From: Herbaspirillum sp. DW155
Lineage (GTDB): Bacteria > Pseudomonadota > Gammaproteobacteria > Burkholderiales > Burkholderiaceae_D
Length of the DNA stretch: 64,000 nt
Reading direction: 5' to 3'
Assembly: GCF_037076565.1 (NCBI RefSeq)
Contig: NZ_AP029028.1
Coordinates: 1-64,000, forward strand
Shown here piece by piece: positions 46,545 through 55,349 of the stretch; within the stretch, counting starts at the first letter, position 1, and each line of letters opens with the position of its first letter. The position numbers and the translations under genes are program-made. The notes beneath the pieces are model-generated. The model searched no databases. It saw only the letters and a program-made list of their open reading frames with translations, and had not been told where the DNA came from.

Positions 46545-48047
46545 TCATCCCCGCTGTTGATCCAGCCGCATGGTGCGATGCCGTGCGTAATGCTGATGCC
46601 ACGAGAACGCCTCTCCCAGCAGATGCGGCGTATGCCCGCCGGCCTGGCAGGCCCGCTCGAAGTAGTCGCGCAATTGCGGCCGGTAATCCGGATGGCAGCA
46701 CTGCTCGATCACCTTCACCGCCCGCTCGCGCGGTGCCAGACCGCGCAGGTCGGCCAGGCCCCATTCGGTCACCAGCACGTCGACGTCGTGCTCGCTGTGG
46801 TCCACATGCGAGACCATCGGCACCACGCTGGAAATCGCCCCGTCCTTGGCCACTGACTTGGACACGAAGATCGAGATCTGCCCGTTGCGCGCAAAGTCGC
46901 CCGAGCCGCCGATGCCGTTCATCATGTGCGTGCCGCCCACGTGGGTGGAATTGACGTTGCCATAGAGATCGAATTCCAGCGCCGTGTTCAGCCCGATGAT
47001 GCCCAGCCGGCGCACCAGCTCGGGATGATTGCTGATCTCCTGCGGACGGAGCACCAGCTTGTCGCGGTAGCGTTCGATGTTGGTCAGGAAGTGGGCGTAT
47101 TTGGCCTGCGACAGCGTGATCGAGGATGCCGAGGCAAAGGCCAGCTGGCCCGAGTCGAGCAGATCGATGGCGCTGTCCTGCAACACCTCCGAATACATCA
47201 CCAGGTTGCGGAAGGGAGAGTCCACCAGCCCGTGCAGCACCGCATTGGCAATCGTGCCGATACCGGCCTGCAGCGGCGCCAGGGTGTGCGGCAGGCGGCC
47301 GGCTTCCACTTCGCATTCGAGGAAATGGATGACGTGGCGCGCGATGGCGCGGGTTTCATCGTCCGGCGGCAGCACGGAGGACGGACTGTCGGGGGTCTCG
47401 GTGAGCACGATGGCCACCACCTTGTCCGCATCGAAAGGAATCACCGGACGGCCGATGCGGTCGCCCGCCGCCGTCAGCGGAATCGGCTTGCGCTCGGGAC
47501 GCGCGGCCGGCAGGTAGATGTCGTGCAGGCCCTCCAGCGCCAGCGGCATGCTGGTGTTGAGTTCGATGACGATGTGGCGTGCCTGCTCCACGAAGCTGGC
47601 CGAATTGCCCACCGACATGGTGGGGACGATGCCCTCTTCGGTGATGGCGGCGGCCTCGATGACGGCGATGTCGATGCGCGAGGGTGTGCCGCTGCGCAGC
47701 TGCTCGGCCGTCTCCGAGAGGTGCTGGTCGATGAACATGACTTCGCCCGCATTGATCTTCCTGCGCAGCGTCGGGTCGACCTGGAACGGCAGGCGCCGGG
47801 CCAGCAGGCCCGCTTCGGCCATCAGCCCATCGCTGCCATTGCCCAGCGAGGCGCCGGTGATGACGGTGAAATGCAGTTCTTCCTGCGCCGCCCGGTCGGC
47901 CAGCGCGCGTGGCATGGCCTTGGCGTCGCCGGCGCGTGTAAAGCCGCTCAGGCCAATGGTCATGCCGTTGTGGAAGAAGGTCGCCGCCTGCGCGGCGGAC
48001 ATGACTTTGCCGGCCAAGGCGGGCTGGCGGATGCGCTGGCTATCCAT
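46545..48047 (-). CDS. Acetyl-CoA hydrolase/transferase (succinyl-CoA:acetate CoA-transferase type)
   Basis: The 500-residue class I CoA-transferase moves CoA between short acids such as succinate, acetate or propionate. The catalytic Glu lies in NTALEFDLYGNVNSTHVGG, followed by THMMNGIGGSGDFARNG; both are typical of the AarC/Cat1/ScpC group. FHNGMTIGLSGFTRAGDAK near residue 25 and VGNSASFVEQA near 170 also fit. The ATG at 48047 gives MDSQRIRQPALAGKV. It is divergent from a LysR gene (start 48230). The exact acid pair is inferred, not shown. Confidence 0.87.
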   Translation of the reverse strand: MDSQRIRQPALAGKVMSAAQAATFFHNGMTIGLSGFTRAGDAKAMPRALADRAAQEELHFTVITGASLGNGSDGLMAEAGLLARRLPFQVDPTLRRKINAGEVMFIDQHLSETAEQLRSGTPSRIDIAVIEAAAITEEGIVPTMSVGNSASFVEQARHIVIELNTSMPLALEGLHDIYLPAARPERKPIPLTAAGDRIGRPVIPFDADKVVAIVLTETPDSPSSVLPPDDETRAIARHVIHFLECEVEAGRLPHTLAPLQAGIGTIANAVLHGLVDSPFRNLVMYSEVLQDSAIDLLDSGQLAFASASSITLSQAKYAHFLTNIERYRDKLVLRPQEISNHPELVRRLGIIGLNTALEFDLYGNVNSTHVGGTHMMNGIGGSGDFARNGQISIFVSKSVAKDGAISSVVPMVSHVDHSEHDVDVLVTEWGLADLRGLAPRERAVKVIEQCCHPDYRPQLRDYFERACQAGGHTPHLLGEAFSWHQHYARHRTMRLDQQRG

Positions 48048-48229
48048 GAGAGTGTGCTCCTGCTCGGGTTCTTTAGGGGATGTGCAGTGCATCCTTGACG
48101 GACTTCTTGCATCTTGTTTGGCCCAAGTATAGGAGCCGCGAGGTATGCGCTGTATGATTAAAATTCCGCTGTTCCAGTCGGAAAATGCATACTTCCCCGA
48201 CCCCAACCACCACGCTCAAAGCCGCTGCC

Positions 48230-49126
48230 ATGGACATCCGCGCCCTGCGCTACTTCACCGAAACGGTCCGCCTGGCCAGCTTCAGCCGTGCCGCCGATGC
48301 CTTGCATGTCACCCAGTCCACCGTCAGCAAGATGGTGCGGCAACTGGAGGAAGAGGTCGATGCCCCGCTGCTGGTGCGCGATGGCCGCCGCCTGCTGCTC
48401 ACCGATACCGGGCGCGTGGTCTATGAACAGGGCCAGCAGATCCTGGCATCCATGCAGCGGCTCGATGCCGAAGTGCGTGATACCAAGGCCTTGCGCTGCG
48501 GCCGCCTGGAGATCGGTATCCCGCCCATGATCAACATCCTCTGCACGCCGGTATTGAAGGCCTTCCGCGAGCGCCATCCCGAGATCGCCATCGTGCTCAC
48601 CGAAGACACCGGCCCGCAGATCGAACAGCGCGTGGCCAATGGCGAACTGGAGATCGGCATGACCGTGCTGCCGGCCGACCCCGAGCTGGAGTTGCAGACC
48701 CTGCCGGTGGCGCGCTATCCCATGTGGGCGGTGGCCCGGGCTGGGCGCTTCCAGAAGAACCGCGCCACCCTGCGCTGCGCCCAGCTCGATGGCATGCCGC
48801 TGGTGCTGCTCAACAACGAGTTCGGCCTCACCCGCAGCCTGCGCGGCATGTTCCGGGAGCTGGACATCGCCCCCGAGATCGTCGCCCAGAGCGCCCAGTG
48901 GGACTGGCTGGTGGCCATGGCCCTGGCCGGCATGGGCGCGGCCCTGCTGCCCGAGCCCTTCATCCACCGCCTGGCCAGCGACCAGTTGCAGGCGGTGCGG
49001 CTGGTGGAGCCGGAAGTGCAGTGGCAGGTGGCCTACGTCACGCGGGGCGGCTATCTCTCGCACGCGGCGCGGGCGTGGATGGCCCTGAGCGAAGACTTGT
49101 TTGCCGGTGGCCGTTCACGGAAATGA
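48230..49126 (+). CDS. LysR-family transcriptional regulator
   Basis: The 298-residue regulator has MDIRALRYFTETVRLASFSR then HVTQSTVSKMVRQLEEEVDA and an effector domain (GRLEIGIPPMINILCTPVLK). The start at 48230 is where the conserved fold begins; an in-frame ATG 15 codons earlier (48185) is possible. It is divergent from the CoA-transferase gene and probably regulates it in response to a carbon source. Confidence 0.85.
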   Translation: MDIRALRYFTETVRLASFSRAADALHVTQSTVSKMVRQLEEEVDAPLLVRDGRRLLLTDTGRVVYEQGQQILASMQRLDAEVRDTKALRCGRLEIGIPPMINILCTPVLKAFRERHPEIAIVLTEDTGPQIEQRVANGELEIGMTVLPADPELELQTLPVARYPMWAVARAGRFQKNRATLRCAQLDGMPLVLLNNEFGLTRSLRGMFRELDIAPEIVAQSAQWDWLVAMALAGMGAALLPEPFIHRLASDQLQAVRLVEPEVQWQVAYVTRGGYLSHAARAWMALSEDLFAGGRSRK

Positions 49127-49392
49127 CCCCCACGGGGACAGGCGATATCAAGGCGGATTTTTCAGGCCATGTGAGGGCGCAGACAATGCATTCCATTTTG
49201 GAATGGAATCGGTGAATTTAAGTCATGCTGTGCATGAAGCGGTTTCCTATACTGATCATGCCGACACCTGCCGCACCCCCCTCACCCGTGAAGATGGAAC
49301 CGGAATGACGTCATAGCGCGTGAGCGCACGGGTGTCGGCAACCTCCACGCAGTGCGTTGCCCTCCACCATCCGCTCTCTCGCCAGCACGATC

Positions 49393-51561
49393 ATGCCGCC
49401 GCTCTTGTCGTCGCGTTTTTCTTCGCGTTTGTTTTCGCGTTTTTCGCTGTACCGTTTCCTGCTGCTCCATTACTGCCGCCGCTGCCGCACCCGCGTGGAG
49501 CGCTGGCGCATGCAGTTCCCGCTGCGCCATGCCAACCTGTCCGAGGGCCTGCGTGCGGCCTGCGGGGCGGCGGCCATGCTGCTCTTGGGCGAGTGGCTGG
49601 GCAATCCCCTTTTCTCCTGGGCCGCCATCGGCGCCTTTTTGACCTGCCTGGCCGATAGTGCCGGGTCCAACCGCGCGCGCCTGGCCTCCATGGGCGGCTT
49701 CGCGCTGGCCTCCACCCTGGGTGGCATGGTCGCCGCCAGCGCGGCCGGCTGGAGCGTGGAGGCGGGTTTGCTGGCCATCATGGCCTGTGCCGGCGTGGCC
49801 GGCTTCTCGCGCATCTATGGTGCCGCCGCCGGACTGGTGCTGATGCTGGCCGCCGGCGTCTCGGCCATCATGGCCGATGCCCCCGTGGTGCTGTGGCCGC
49901 TGGCGCAGAGCCACGTGCTGATCTACTTTGCCGGTTGCCTGTGGGCGCTGCTGCTGGGCCTGACGGTGTGGCGCATCCACCCCTTCGCGCCGGCGCGTCA
50001 GGCCGTCGCGCGTGCCTATGGCACGCTGGCCGAGCTGGCGGCCATTGCCGCGGCCACCGACCTGGAGGATGCGGCCTATGCCGTGCATGCCGCCGAACTG
50101 GCCGCCCATACCCGCCGTCATGCGCGCTTCGATCTGGCGGCGGCACATCGGGCGCTGCAAGCGGTCGCGATCGAACGCACCGAATCGCGCCGCCTGTATG
50201 AAAACCTGCTGGTGCGTCTGGCCCGTGCGGACGCGCTGCTGGATGGCATCACCGTACTGGCCGATCTGCAACTCACGCATTACCAGCCGCTGCGCGCGCG
50301 TCAGCGCAGCGCCCGCGTGCTGGGTGCGATTGCCCAGCAGTTGCAGGCCATGCAGCGGGAGATGCAGCGCGGCCAGGCCATCGCCGCCGACGAGGATGCC
50401 CGCATCATGCTGCGCCTGCGCCAGCTGGTGGCGCGCCTGCCCAGCGGGACCGCACGGCTGCTGCAACAGCTCGATATGCCGCTGGCCTTGGGCGCCGACG
50501 ACCCTGCCCGTCTCAAGCAGGCGGCCCGCACGGCGCGTGCCGAGCGTGGCGGCATGGCGACCGTGCTGCATCTGGTGCGCGCGCTGGCGCGCAAGGCCGC
50601 GCTGCACGTACGCGCCGGCTCGGCCGAATGGCATCACGCCTGGCGCTGTGCGGCCGCTGCCGGTGCCACTTACCTGATCGTGCATCTGCTGGAATTGCCC
50701 TTCGGCTATTGGGCCACCATGGCCACCATGCTGGTCATGCAGCCGAGCATCGCCGACAGCTGGTCGCGCAGCATGGAGCGCGCGGTCGGCAGCGTAGTCG
50801 GCGGCGTGCTGGCGATGGCGGTCTGTCTGGTGGTGCACTCGCCGCTGGGCCTGGCGCTGCTGGTGTTTCCGCTGACCGTGCTGACCATGGCGCTGCGCCC
50901 GGTCAGCTATGGGCTGTATGCCACCTTCCTTACGCCGGTCTTCGTGCTGGTGGCCGATGTCGGTGGCGACCCTGCCCATGAACTGACCAATGCGGCGCTG
51001 CGCGCCGGCAACAACGTCATCGGTGCGCTGGTGGCGGTGCTGGCCAGTTATCTGTTCTGGCCGCGTCGCCAGCAGGACGACCCGCAACGCCAGCTGCGCG
51101 CCATGGCCCGGCTCAACCTGGCCTATCTCACGGCCGCGCTGGCCGGGCGCGATGCGGTGTCGGACAAGACCCGGCTGACGCAATTGCACGCACATCGGCG
51201 CGAGGCCTGCGTGGCCAATGTCGAGGCCGGTCTGTTGTTGCAGCGGCAGGCACGCGAACGCGGCTGGCCCGAGCGCGACCAGGGCCGTGGCCGCACCGCC
51301 GTGGCCCTGTCGCGCCGCCTGGCGGCGGCCGCCAGCCATGTGTGGGCGCATCCGCATGCGGTCGAGCCGGCCTTGCCGGAGTGGCTGCGTGCGCTGACCC
51401 AAGCTCTGCAGGAGCAGGACACGGCGGCGCTGCACGCTCTCACGCGCCAGCGCCCTGCCCCGGTGCAACTGGCCCAGGCGGCCGCAGTGGAGACCGCCTG
51501 CCTGCTGGTGGCGGCGCTGGAGGCCGCGCAGGCAGCCGATGCACAGCCTGCGGGCAATTAG
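49393..51561 (+). CDS. FUSC-family (AaeB/YccS-like) inner-membrane protein
   Basis: The 722-residue protein has two hydrophobic blocks: N-terminal helices at about 60-200 and a second set at about 435-560 (FGYWATMATMLVMQPSIADSW is the conserved FUSC motif). A cytoplasmic helical region (205-430) separates them and a C-terminal helical tail follows. Members include the p-hydroxybenzoic acid exporter AaeB. The ATG at 49393 (MPPLLSSRFSSRLF) was chosen over a TTG at 49357; Met at 49510 is also possible. No AaeA-type adaptor lies next to it. It is followed by an MscS gene 84 bases later. Confidence 0.82.
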   Translation: MPPLLSSRFSSRLFSRFSLYRFLLLHYCRRCRTRVERWRMQFPLRHANLSEGLRAACGAAAMLLLGEWLGNPLFSWAAIGAFLTCLADSAGSNRARLASMGGFALASTLGGMVAASAAGWSVEAGLLAIMACAGVAGFSRIYGAAAGLVLMLAAGVSAIMADAPVVLWPLAQSHVLIYFAGCLWALLLGLTVWRIHPFAPARQAVARAYGTLAELAAIAAATDLEDAAYAVHAAELAAHTRRHARFDLAAAHRALQAVAIERTESRRLYENLLVRLARADALLDGITVLADLQLTHYQPLRARQRSARVLGAIAQQLQAMQREMQRGQAIAADEDARIMLRLRQLVARLPSGTARLLQQLDMPLALGADDPARLKQAARTARAERGGMATVLHLVRALARKAALHVRAGSAEWHHAWRCAAAAGATYLIVHLLELPFGYWATMATMLVMQPSIADSWSRSMERAVGSVVGGVLAMAVCLVVHSPLGLALLVFPLTVLTMALRPVSYGLYATFLTPVFVLVADVGGDPAHELTNAALRAGNNVIGALVAVLASYLFWPRRQQDDPQRQLRAMARLNLAYLTAALAGRDAVSDKTRLTQLHAHRREACVANVEAGLLLQRQARERGWPERDQGRGRTAVALSRRLAAAASHVWAHPHAVEPALPEWLRALTQALQEQDTAALHALTRQRPAPVQLAQAAAVETACLLVAALEAAQAADAQPAGN

Positions 51562-51645
51562 CGGAAACAAAATTCCCCTTCCCCGTTCGAACCGGAAAAG
51601 CGCAACGCGCCTACCGCTTCAACAACATTGGATGGAAGGGAAACA

Positions 51646-52773
51646 ATGCATCTGGATCTCGGTTTTCTGTACAACATGAACGAGGGGCCGCTGCGCTCCG
51701 GCCTGATCGTACTGGGCGTGGCTGTGGTGGCAGTACTGGTGGCGATCCTGTTGCATCGCATGGGCATCGCCCTGGTGCGGCGCCTCGCGCACGGGCGGCC
51801 CTTCACCACCACGGCCACCCGCGTCACCTTCAATGCCAGCCGCACCTGCGTGATCCTCTTCATGCTGCGCCTGGTGCTGGCCGGTGCCCCGGACAACACG
51901 CCGGGCCTCACGCGGATTTCCTATCTGACCTCGGTGGCCTTCATCCTGGCGCTGACCTGGTTCCTCATGCGCTGCGTGAAATCGGTCAGCACGACCGTCA
52001 TCAGTCTCAATCCCTACGACGTGGCCGACAATCTCAAGGCGCGCCGCATCCTGACCCAGACCCGCGTGCTCTCGCGCAGCGCCTATTTCATCATCGCGCT
52101 GCTGGGCCTGGCCTTCGTCCTGCTCACCCTGCCCGGTGCGCGCCAGTTCGGCGCCAGCCTGCTGGCCTCGGCCGGGGTCGCCGGCATCGTCGCCGGTATT
52201 GCCGCCAAGCCGGTGCTGGGCAATTTCTTTGCGGGCCTGCAGATCGCGTTTTCGCAACCGATCCGCATCGATGACGTGTTGATCGTCCAGGGCGAATGGG
52301 GTCGGGTGGAAGAGATCACCGGCACCTTCGTCGTGGTGAGGATCTGGGACGAGCGGCGCATGATCGTGCCGCTGCAATGGTTCATCGAAAATCCCTTCGA
52401 GAACTGGACCCACACGTCCTCTACCCTGCTCGGTACGGTCTTCCTGTGGCTGGACTTCTCGGTGCCGACGGCGGCCATCCGTGCCGAATTCGAGCGGGTC
52501 TGCCAGACCCTGCCGCTATGGGACAAGCGCGTGTGCGTGATGCACGTGACCGATACCAGCGAACGCAGCATGCAGATCCGCCTGCTGGTCTCGGCGCGGG
52601 ATTCCGGCAGTGCCTTCGACCTGCGCTGCCAGATCCGCGAACACATGATCGGTTTCATCGCGGCGAATTATCCGGGCGCCCTGCCCCGCCTGCGTGCCGA
52701 CGTGGAGGCGCGCAACCGGCCGGAAGCGCCCGACACCATTATCGACGGTGCGCCGGGAGAAAAAACCGGCTGA
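51646..52773 (+). CDS. MscS-family mechanosensitive ion channel
   Basis: The 375-residue channel relieves osmotic stress. Four or so transmembrane helices are visible. The pore helix is GASLLASAGVAGIVAGIAA, followed by KPVLGNFFAGLQIAFSQPIRIDDVLIVQGEWGRVEEIT in the conserved order. The beta domain follows with VPLQWFIENPFENWT. The ATG at 51646 has GGAAGG upstream. The end overlaps a shared gap with DUF4148 terminators on the opposite strand. The plus-strand terminator is at 52825-52855. Confidence 0.9.
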   Translation: MHLDLGFLYNMNEGPLRSGLIVLGVAVVAVLVAILLHRMGIALVRRLAHGRPFTTTATRVTFNASRTCVILFMLRLVLAGAPDNTPGLTRISYLTSVAFILALTWFLMRCVKSVSTTVISLNPYDVADNLKARRILTQTRVLSRSAYFIIALLGLAFVLLTLPGARQFGASLLASAGVAGIVAGIAAKPVLGNFFAGLQIAFSQPIRIDDVLIVQGEWGRVEEITGTFVVVRIWDERRMIVPLQWFIENPFENWTHTSSTLLGTVFLWLDFSVPTAAIRAEFERVCQTLPLWDKRVCVMHVTDTSERSMQIRLLVSARDSGSAFDLRCQIREHMIGFIAANYPGALPRLRADVEARNRPEAPDTIIDGAPGEKTG

Positions 52774-52812
52774 ACAAAACGAAGCGGGCCGCACTTGCGT
52801 GGGGCCCGCCTG
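52774..52812 (-). terminator. Terminator of DUF4148 gene A
   Basis: On the minus strand GCGGGCC (52809-52803) and GGCCCGC (52790-52784) pair perfectly, followed by TTCGTTTTG. It is the short form of the larger terminators found after the other two DUF4148 genes, with the same AGGCGGGCC stem base. Confidence 0.65.
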
Positions 52813-52824
52813 GAGGGGGAATCT

Positions 52825-52855
52825 GGCGCGCCGGCTGGTCCGGCGCGCCTTTTTT
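52825..52855 (+). terminator. Intrinsic terminator of the MscS gene
   Basis: GGCGCGCCGG (52825-52834) and CCGGCGCGCC (52840-52849) form a perfect 10-bp stem with loop CTGGT and six T after it. Confidence 0.9.
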
Positions 52856-52866
52856 GCGACTTCAAT

Positions 52867-53157
52867 TTATTGATTCGAGATGGCCAGCTCGCCATTGGCG
52901 CGGGCCTGGACCAGTTCGGCGCGCACTTCATCGCGGCTCTTGGTGGAGGCCACGGCCTTCACGTCCTGGTCACGGTCGGTGACCAGCAGCTGACCGGTGG
53001 CACGGGCTTGCTGCAGTTCGGCGACGACTTCGGCGCGGGTCTTGGTGGAGACGAAACGGCTTTCAGCGGGGTATTGGGCTTCAGCCATGGCAGCGCCAAC
53101 GGCGGTGGTCAGCAGCAGGCCGGCAAACAGGTTCTTGGCAATGGTCTTGGTGTTCAT
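52867..53157 (-). CDS. DUF4148 exported protein A
   Basis: The 96-residue protein has a Sec signal (MNTKTIAKNLFAGLLLTTAV GAAMA) and two DUF4148 repeats: FVSTKTRAEVVAELQQARAT followed by DQDVKA, and VASTKSRDEVRAELVQARAN. Each repeat has the form STK-(S/T)R-x-EV-x-AEL-x-QAR. The ATG at 53157 follows AAGGAAG; the frame is open upstream without a signal. It is the last of three tandem paralogues on the minus strand. The function is unknown; the family is common in Burkholderiales periplasms. Confidence 0.88.
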   Translation of the reverse strand: MNTKTIAKNLFAGLLLTTAVGAAMAEAQYPAESRFVSTKTRAEVVAELQQARATGQLLVTDRDQDVKAVASTKSRDEVRAELVQARANGELAISNQ

Positions 53158-53518
53158 GATGGCTTCCTTTTCGTGAGAGAAGATGCGCACGTCAACCCGT
53201 TCCGAAGGGGGATCAGTCATCGCGTGCTGTCATCGTGAAACCAAGTGTAGAGATCCGCGCCTCAAAGAAAAAGCCGAAAATCCGGAATTCATTGTTCCGG
53301 AAAACACTAACAATTTTCATCCTTGCAGGATTGCCGGACATGGCCCGGAAAGCAGAGGAGAGACGCCGGGATTTTTGCTGTCGGAAAGAAATAAAAAACT
53401 TAGAAAGAGGAAAAGCCATCTCTAAGAATGACGGTGTCCAGAAACTTAGAGAAATGAGATCGTTGATGTCGCGGGAGGAACGGCAGAAATGATCTGGCGC
53501 GATCCGATGATCACGCAG
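53158..53518 (-). promoter_or_regulatory. Upstream region of DUF4148 gene A
   Basis: The conserved upstream block contains TGCTGTCATC at 53225, an ACACTTGG-containing stretch on the minus strand, and a perfect inverted repeat TCCGGAA/TTCCGGA at 53281-53301. Further upstream are two AAACTTAGA words (53396-53406 and 53442-53450). No gene is visible. The same layout precedes the other two DUF4148 genes. Confidence 0.6.
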
Positions 53519-53584
53519 AAAAGGCAGGCGGGCCACACTACCGGCGACCGAGGGGAGAGAGTGTCGCTTTCGTGGGCCCGCCTG
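53519..53584 (-). terminator. Structured terminator of DUF4148 gene B
   Basis: On the minus strand CAGGCGGGCC (53584-53575) pairs perfectly with GGCCCGCCTG (53534-53525), followed by CCTTTTC. The loop contains a second short stem GCGAC/GTCGC. The stem and loop match the element after gene C, with a compensatory base change. Confidence 0.7.
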
Positions 53585-53640
53585 GGGAGAAACGCTGGTG
53601 CCGGTGTCGCCGGCGCGATGGAGATGCTGCGTGCTGCCGC

Positions 53641-53931
53641 TTACTGATTGGAGATGGCCAGCTCGCCGTTGGCACGCGCGGTGGCCAGTTCGGCGCGCAC
53701 TTCGTCACGGCTCCTGGCGGAGGCCACAGTCTTCACGTCCTGGTCGCGGTCGGTGACCAGCAACTGGCCGGTGGCACGGGCTTGCTGCAGTTCGGCGATG
53801 ACTTCGGCGCGGGTCTTGGTGGAGACGAACCTGGTGTCGGGCACGCGCGAGGCTTCGGCCATGGCGGCGCCAACGGCGGTAGTCAACAGCAGGCCGGCGA
53901 GGAGGTTTTTGGCAATGTTCTTGGTGTTCAT
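53641..53931 (-). CDS. DUF4148 exported protein B
   Basis: The 96-residue protein has a signal peptide (MNTKNIAKNLLAGLLLTTAV) and two repeats (FVSTKTRAEVIAELQQARAT and VASARSRDEVRAELATARAN). It is the closest relative of A: both share TGQLLVTDRDQDVK and end NGELAISNQ. It lies in the same direction between C and A, each with its own promoter block and terminator, so they are separate transcription units rather than one operon. Confidence 0.88.
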   Translation of the reverse strand: MNTKNIAKNLLAGLLLTTAVGAAMAEASRVPDTRFVSTKTRAEVIAELQQARATGQLLVTDRDQDVKTVASARSRDEVRAELATARANGELAISNQ

Positions 53932-54300
53932 GATCGTTCCTTTGTGAGTGTGGAGATGAGCACTTCAACCCGGACCGGCGTTGGTGGTTCAGTCGTTGTG
54001 TGCTGTCATCTTGGGATCAAGTGTAGAGATCCACGCGGGGCGGATAAAGCGGCCAAACCGGAATTCATCATTCCGGAATTCCGAACAAGATGGTCCGTAT
54101 AAAAACTTAGAAACACAAATAATGAAAACTTAGAAACGTAAAACACGAAATATAAGTATTTGTGAAATATGAAAATGGCAAATAATGGCGCATTCTCATA
54201 GGGGAAATACGTCATTCTGGCAGGCGCAATACGCTGCCGGAAACTTAGAAAATGGGGAATGAGGAACGGGACGCATGCGCAGAGGCGAAGACCCGGAAAA
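53932..54300 (-). promoter_or_regulatory. Upstream region of DUF4148 gene B
   Basis: It has the same design as upstream of A: TGCTGTCATC at 54001 and the inverted repeat CCGGAAT/ATTCCGG at 54058-54076. AAACTTAGAAA words lie at 54103-54113, 54126-54136 and 54241-54251. The stretch 54095-54200 is markedly AT-rich. No gene is visible. Confidence 0.6.
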
Positions 54301-54365
54301 AGGTCAGGCGGACCCCGCTACCGGCGACCGAGGGGAGAGAATGTCGCTTTCGTGAGATCCGCCTG
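54301..54365 (-). terminator. Structured terminator of DUF4148 gene C
   Basis: On the minus strand CAGGCGGATC (54365-54356) pairs with GGTCCGCCTG (54314-54305) with one G-T wobble, followed by ACCTTTTTCC. The loop holds the same GCGAC/GTCGC stem as after gene B. Confidence 0.65.
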
Positions 54366-54450
54366 GGGAGAAACTGCCGCAGCGGGATCGCCGCTGCGCT
54401 TGCTGCGGCATCGGCCCGGCGCTTGAGCCGGGGCAATGCGGGCGTGCTGA

Positions 54451-54855
54451 TTACAGTGCAGGTGCCTGGCTGTTGCTGATGGCGCTACCGTCCTGACGGG
54501 CTTGCTGCAGTTGCTCTTGCACCTGGGCGCGGGTCAGGGTGGAGTGGAACGGCTTGTCCGCCGGATATTGATCGGTCACCAGCAGTTCGCCGTTGGCGCG
54601 GGCTTGCTGCAGCTCAGCGCGCACTTCAGCGCGGGTCTTGGTGGAGACGAAGGGCTTGTCCACCGGATACTGGTCGCTGACCAGCATGTCGCCATTGGCG
54701 CGTGCCTGCTTCAGCTCGGCGATCACTTCGGCACGGCTCTTGGTCGAGACGATCTGGTTGGCAGGAGGATACGGTGCTTCGGCCATCGCGGCACCGACGG
54801 CGGTGGTCAACAGCAGACCGGCAAACAGATTCTTGGCAATGTTCTTGGTGTTCAT
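54451..54855 (-). CDS. DUF4148 exported protein C (three repeats)
   Basis: The 134-residue paralogue has a signal peptide (MNTKNIAKNLFAGLLLTTAV) and three DUF4148 repeats: IVSTKSRAEVIAELKQARAN, FVSTKTRAEVRAELQQARAN and FHSTLTRAQVQEQLQQARQD. They are joined by D-Q-Y-P-x-D-K-P-F linkers. It has one repeat more than A and B, showing that repeat number changes within this cluster. It ends NSQAPAL. The upstream block is conserved. Confidence 0.88.
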   Translation of the reverse strand: MNTKNIAKNLFAGLLLTTAVGAAMAEAPYPPANQIVSTKSRAEVIAELKQARANGDMLVSDQYPVDKPFVSTKTRAEVRAELQQARANGELLVTDQYPADKPFHSTLTRAQVQEQLQQARQDGSAISNSQAPAL

Positions 54856-55349
54856 GATCGTTCCTTTGTGAGTAAGAGGATGAGCACCGCAACCTGTGAC
54901 TACCCTTGTGGTTCAGTCGTTGTGTGCTGTCATCGTGAAACCAAGTGTAGGGATTCATCGCGCCCGGAAAAAGAAGACAAAGCGGAATACATCATTCCAG
55001 AAACGCGAACAATCAATTTTTTCGAGGCTGTACCGGGATTTTTACGCCGCATCTGCACATCGATTTTTGACAAGAAATTGCATATCTTGCATCGATGTAT
55101 GCGACTCAAGTGATTGATTTTCAAGGAAAAGGCAGGAATAAACCTTCATGGGGCCATTTTCGAGGTGCCACCGATTTTGCGATGCCGCAAAGATTTTTCA
55201 ATCGTCCCAATAGAGAATACCAATAACTTGTTCAATCTATTTGAGCAAGTTTTTCAGGCACACGTTGTATACGATAAGATATAGCGCTATGTCGATCTAG
55301 CCGATACCTTGCCTCCCCTTCTTCCATCACCCGATCACAGGACAGCCCG
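54856..55349. promoter_or_regulatory. Region between DUF4148 gene C and the amidotransferase-like gene
   Basis: Near gene C lies its promoter block: TGCTGTCATC at 54925 and a weaker inverted repeat, GGAAT/ATTCC, at 54984-54998. Toward the other gene is an inverted repeat, AACTTGTTCAA (55225-55235) and TTGAGCAAGTT (55241-55251), followed by a T-run. AT-rich sequence with TTGTATACGATAAGAT near 55264 could be the promoter of the plus-strand gene. No gene is visible. Confidence 0.5.

Noticed and set aside
52774-54900. CRISPR array, because of the regularly repeated blocks
   Set aside because: The repeats are coding DUF4148 units, promoters and terminators about 780 bp apart, not short direct repeats with unique spacers.
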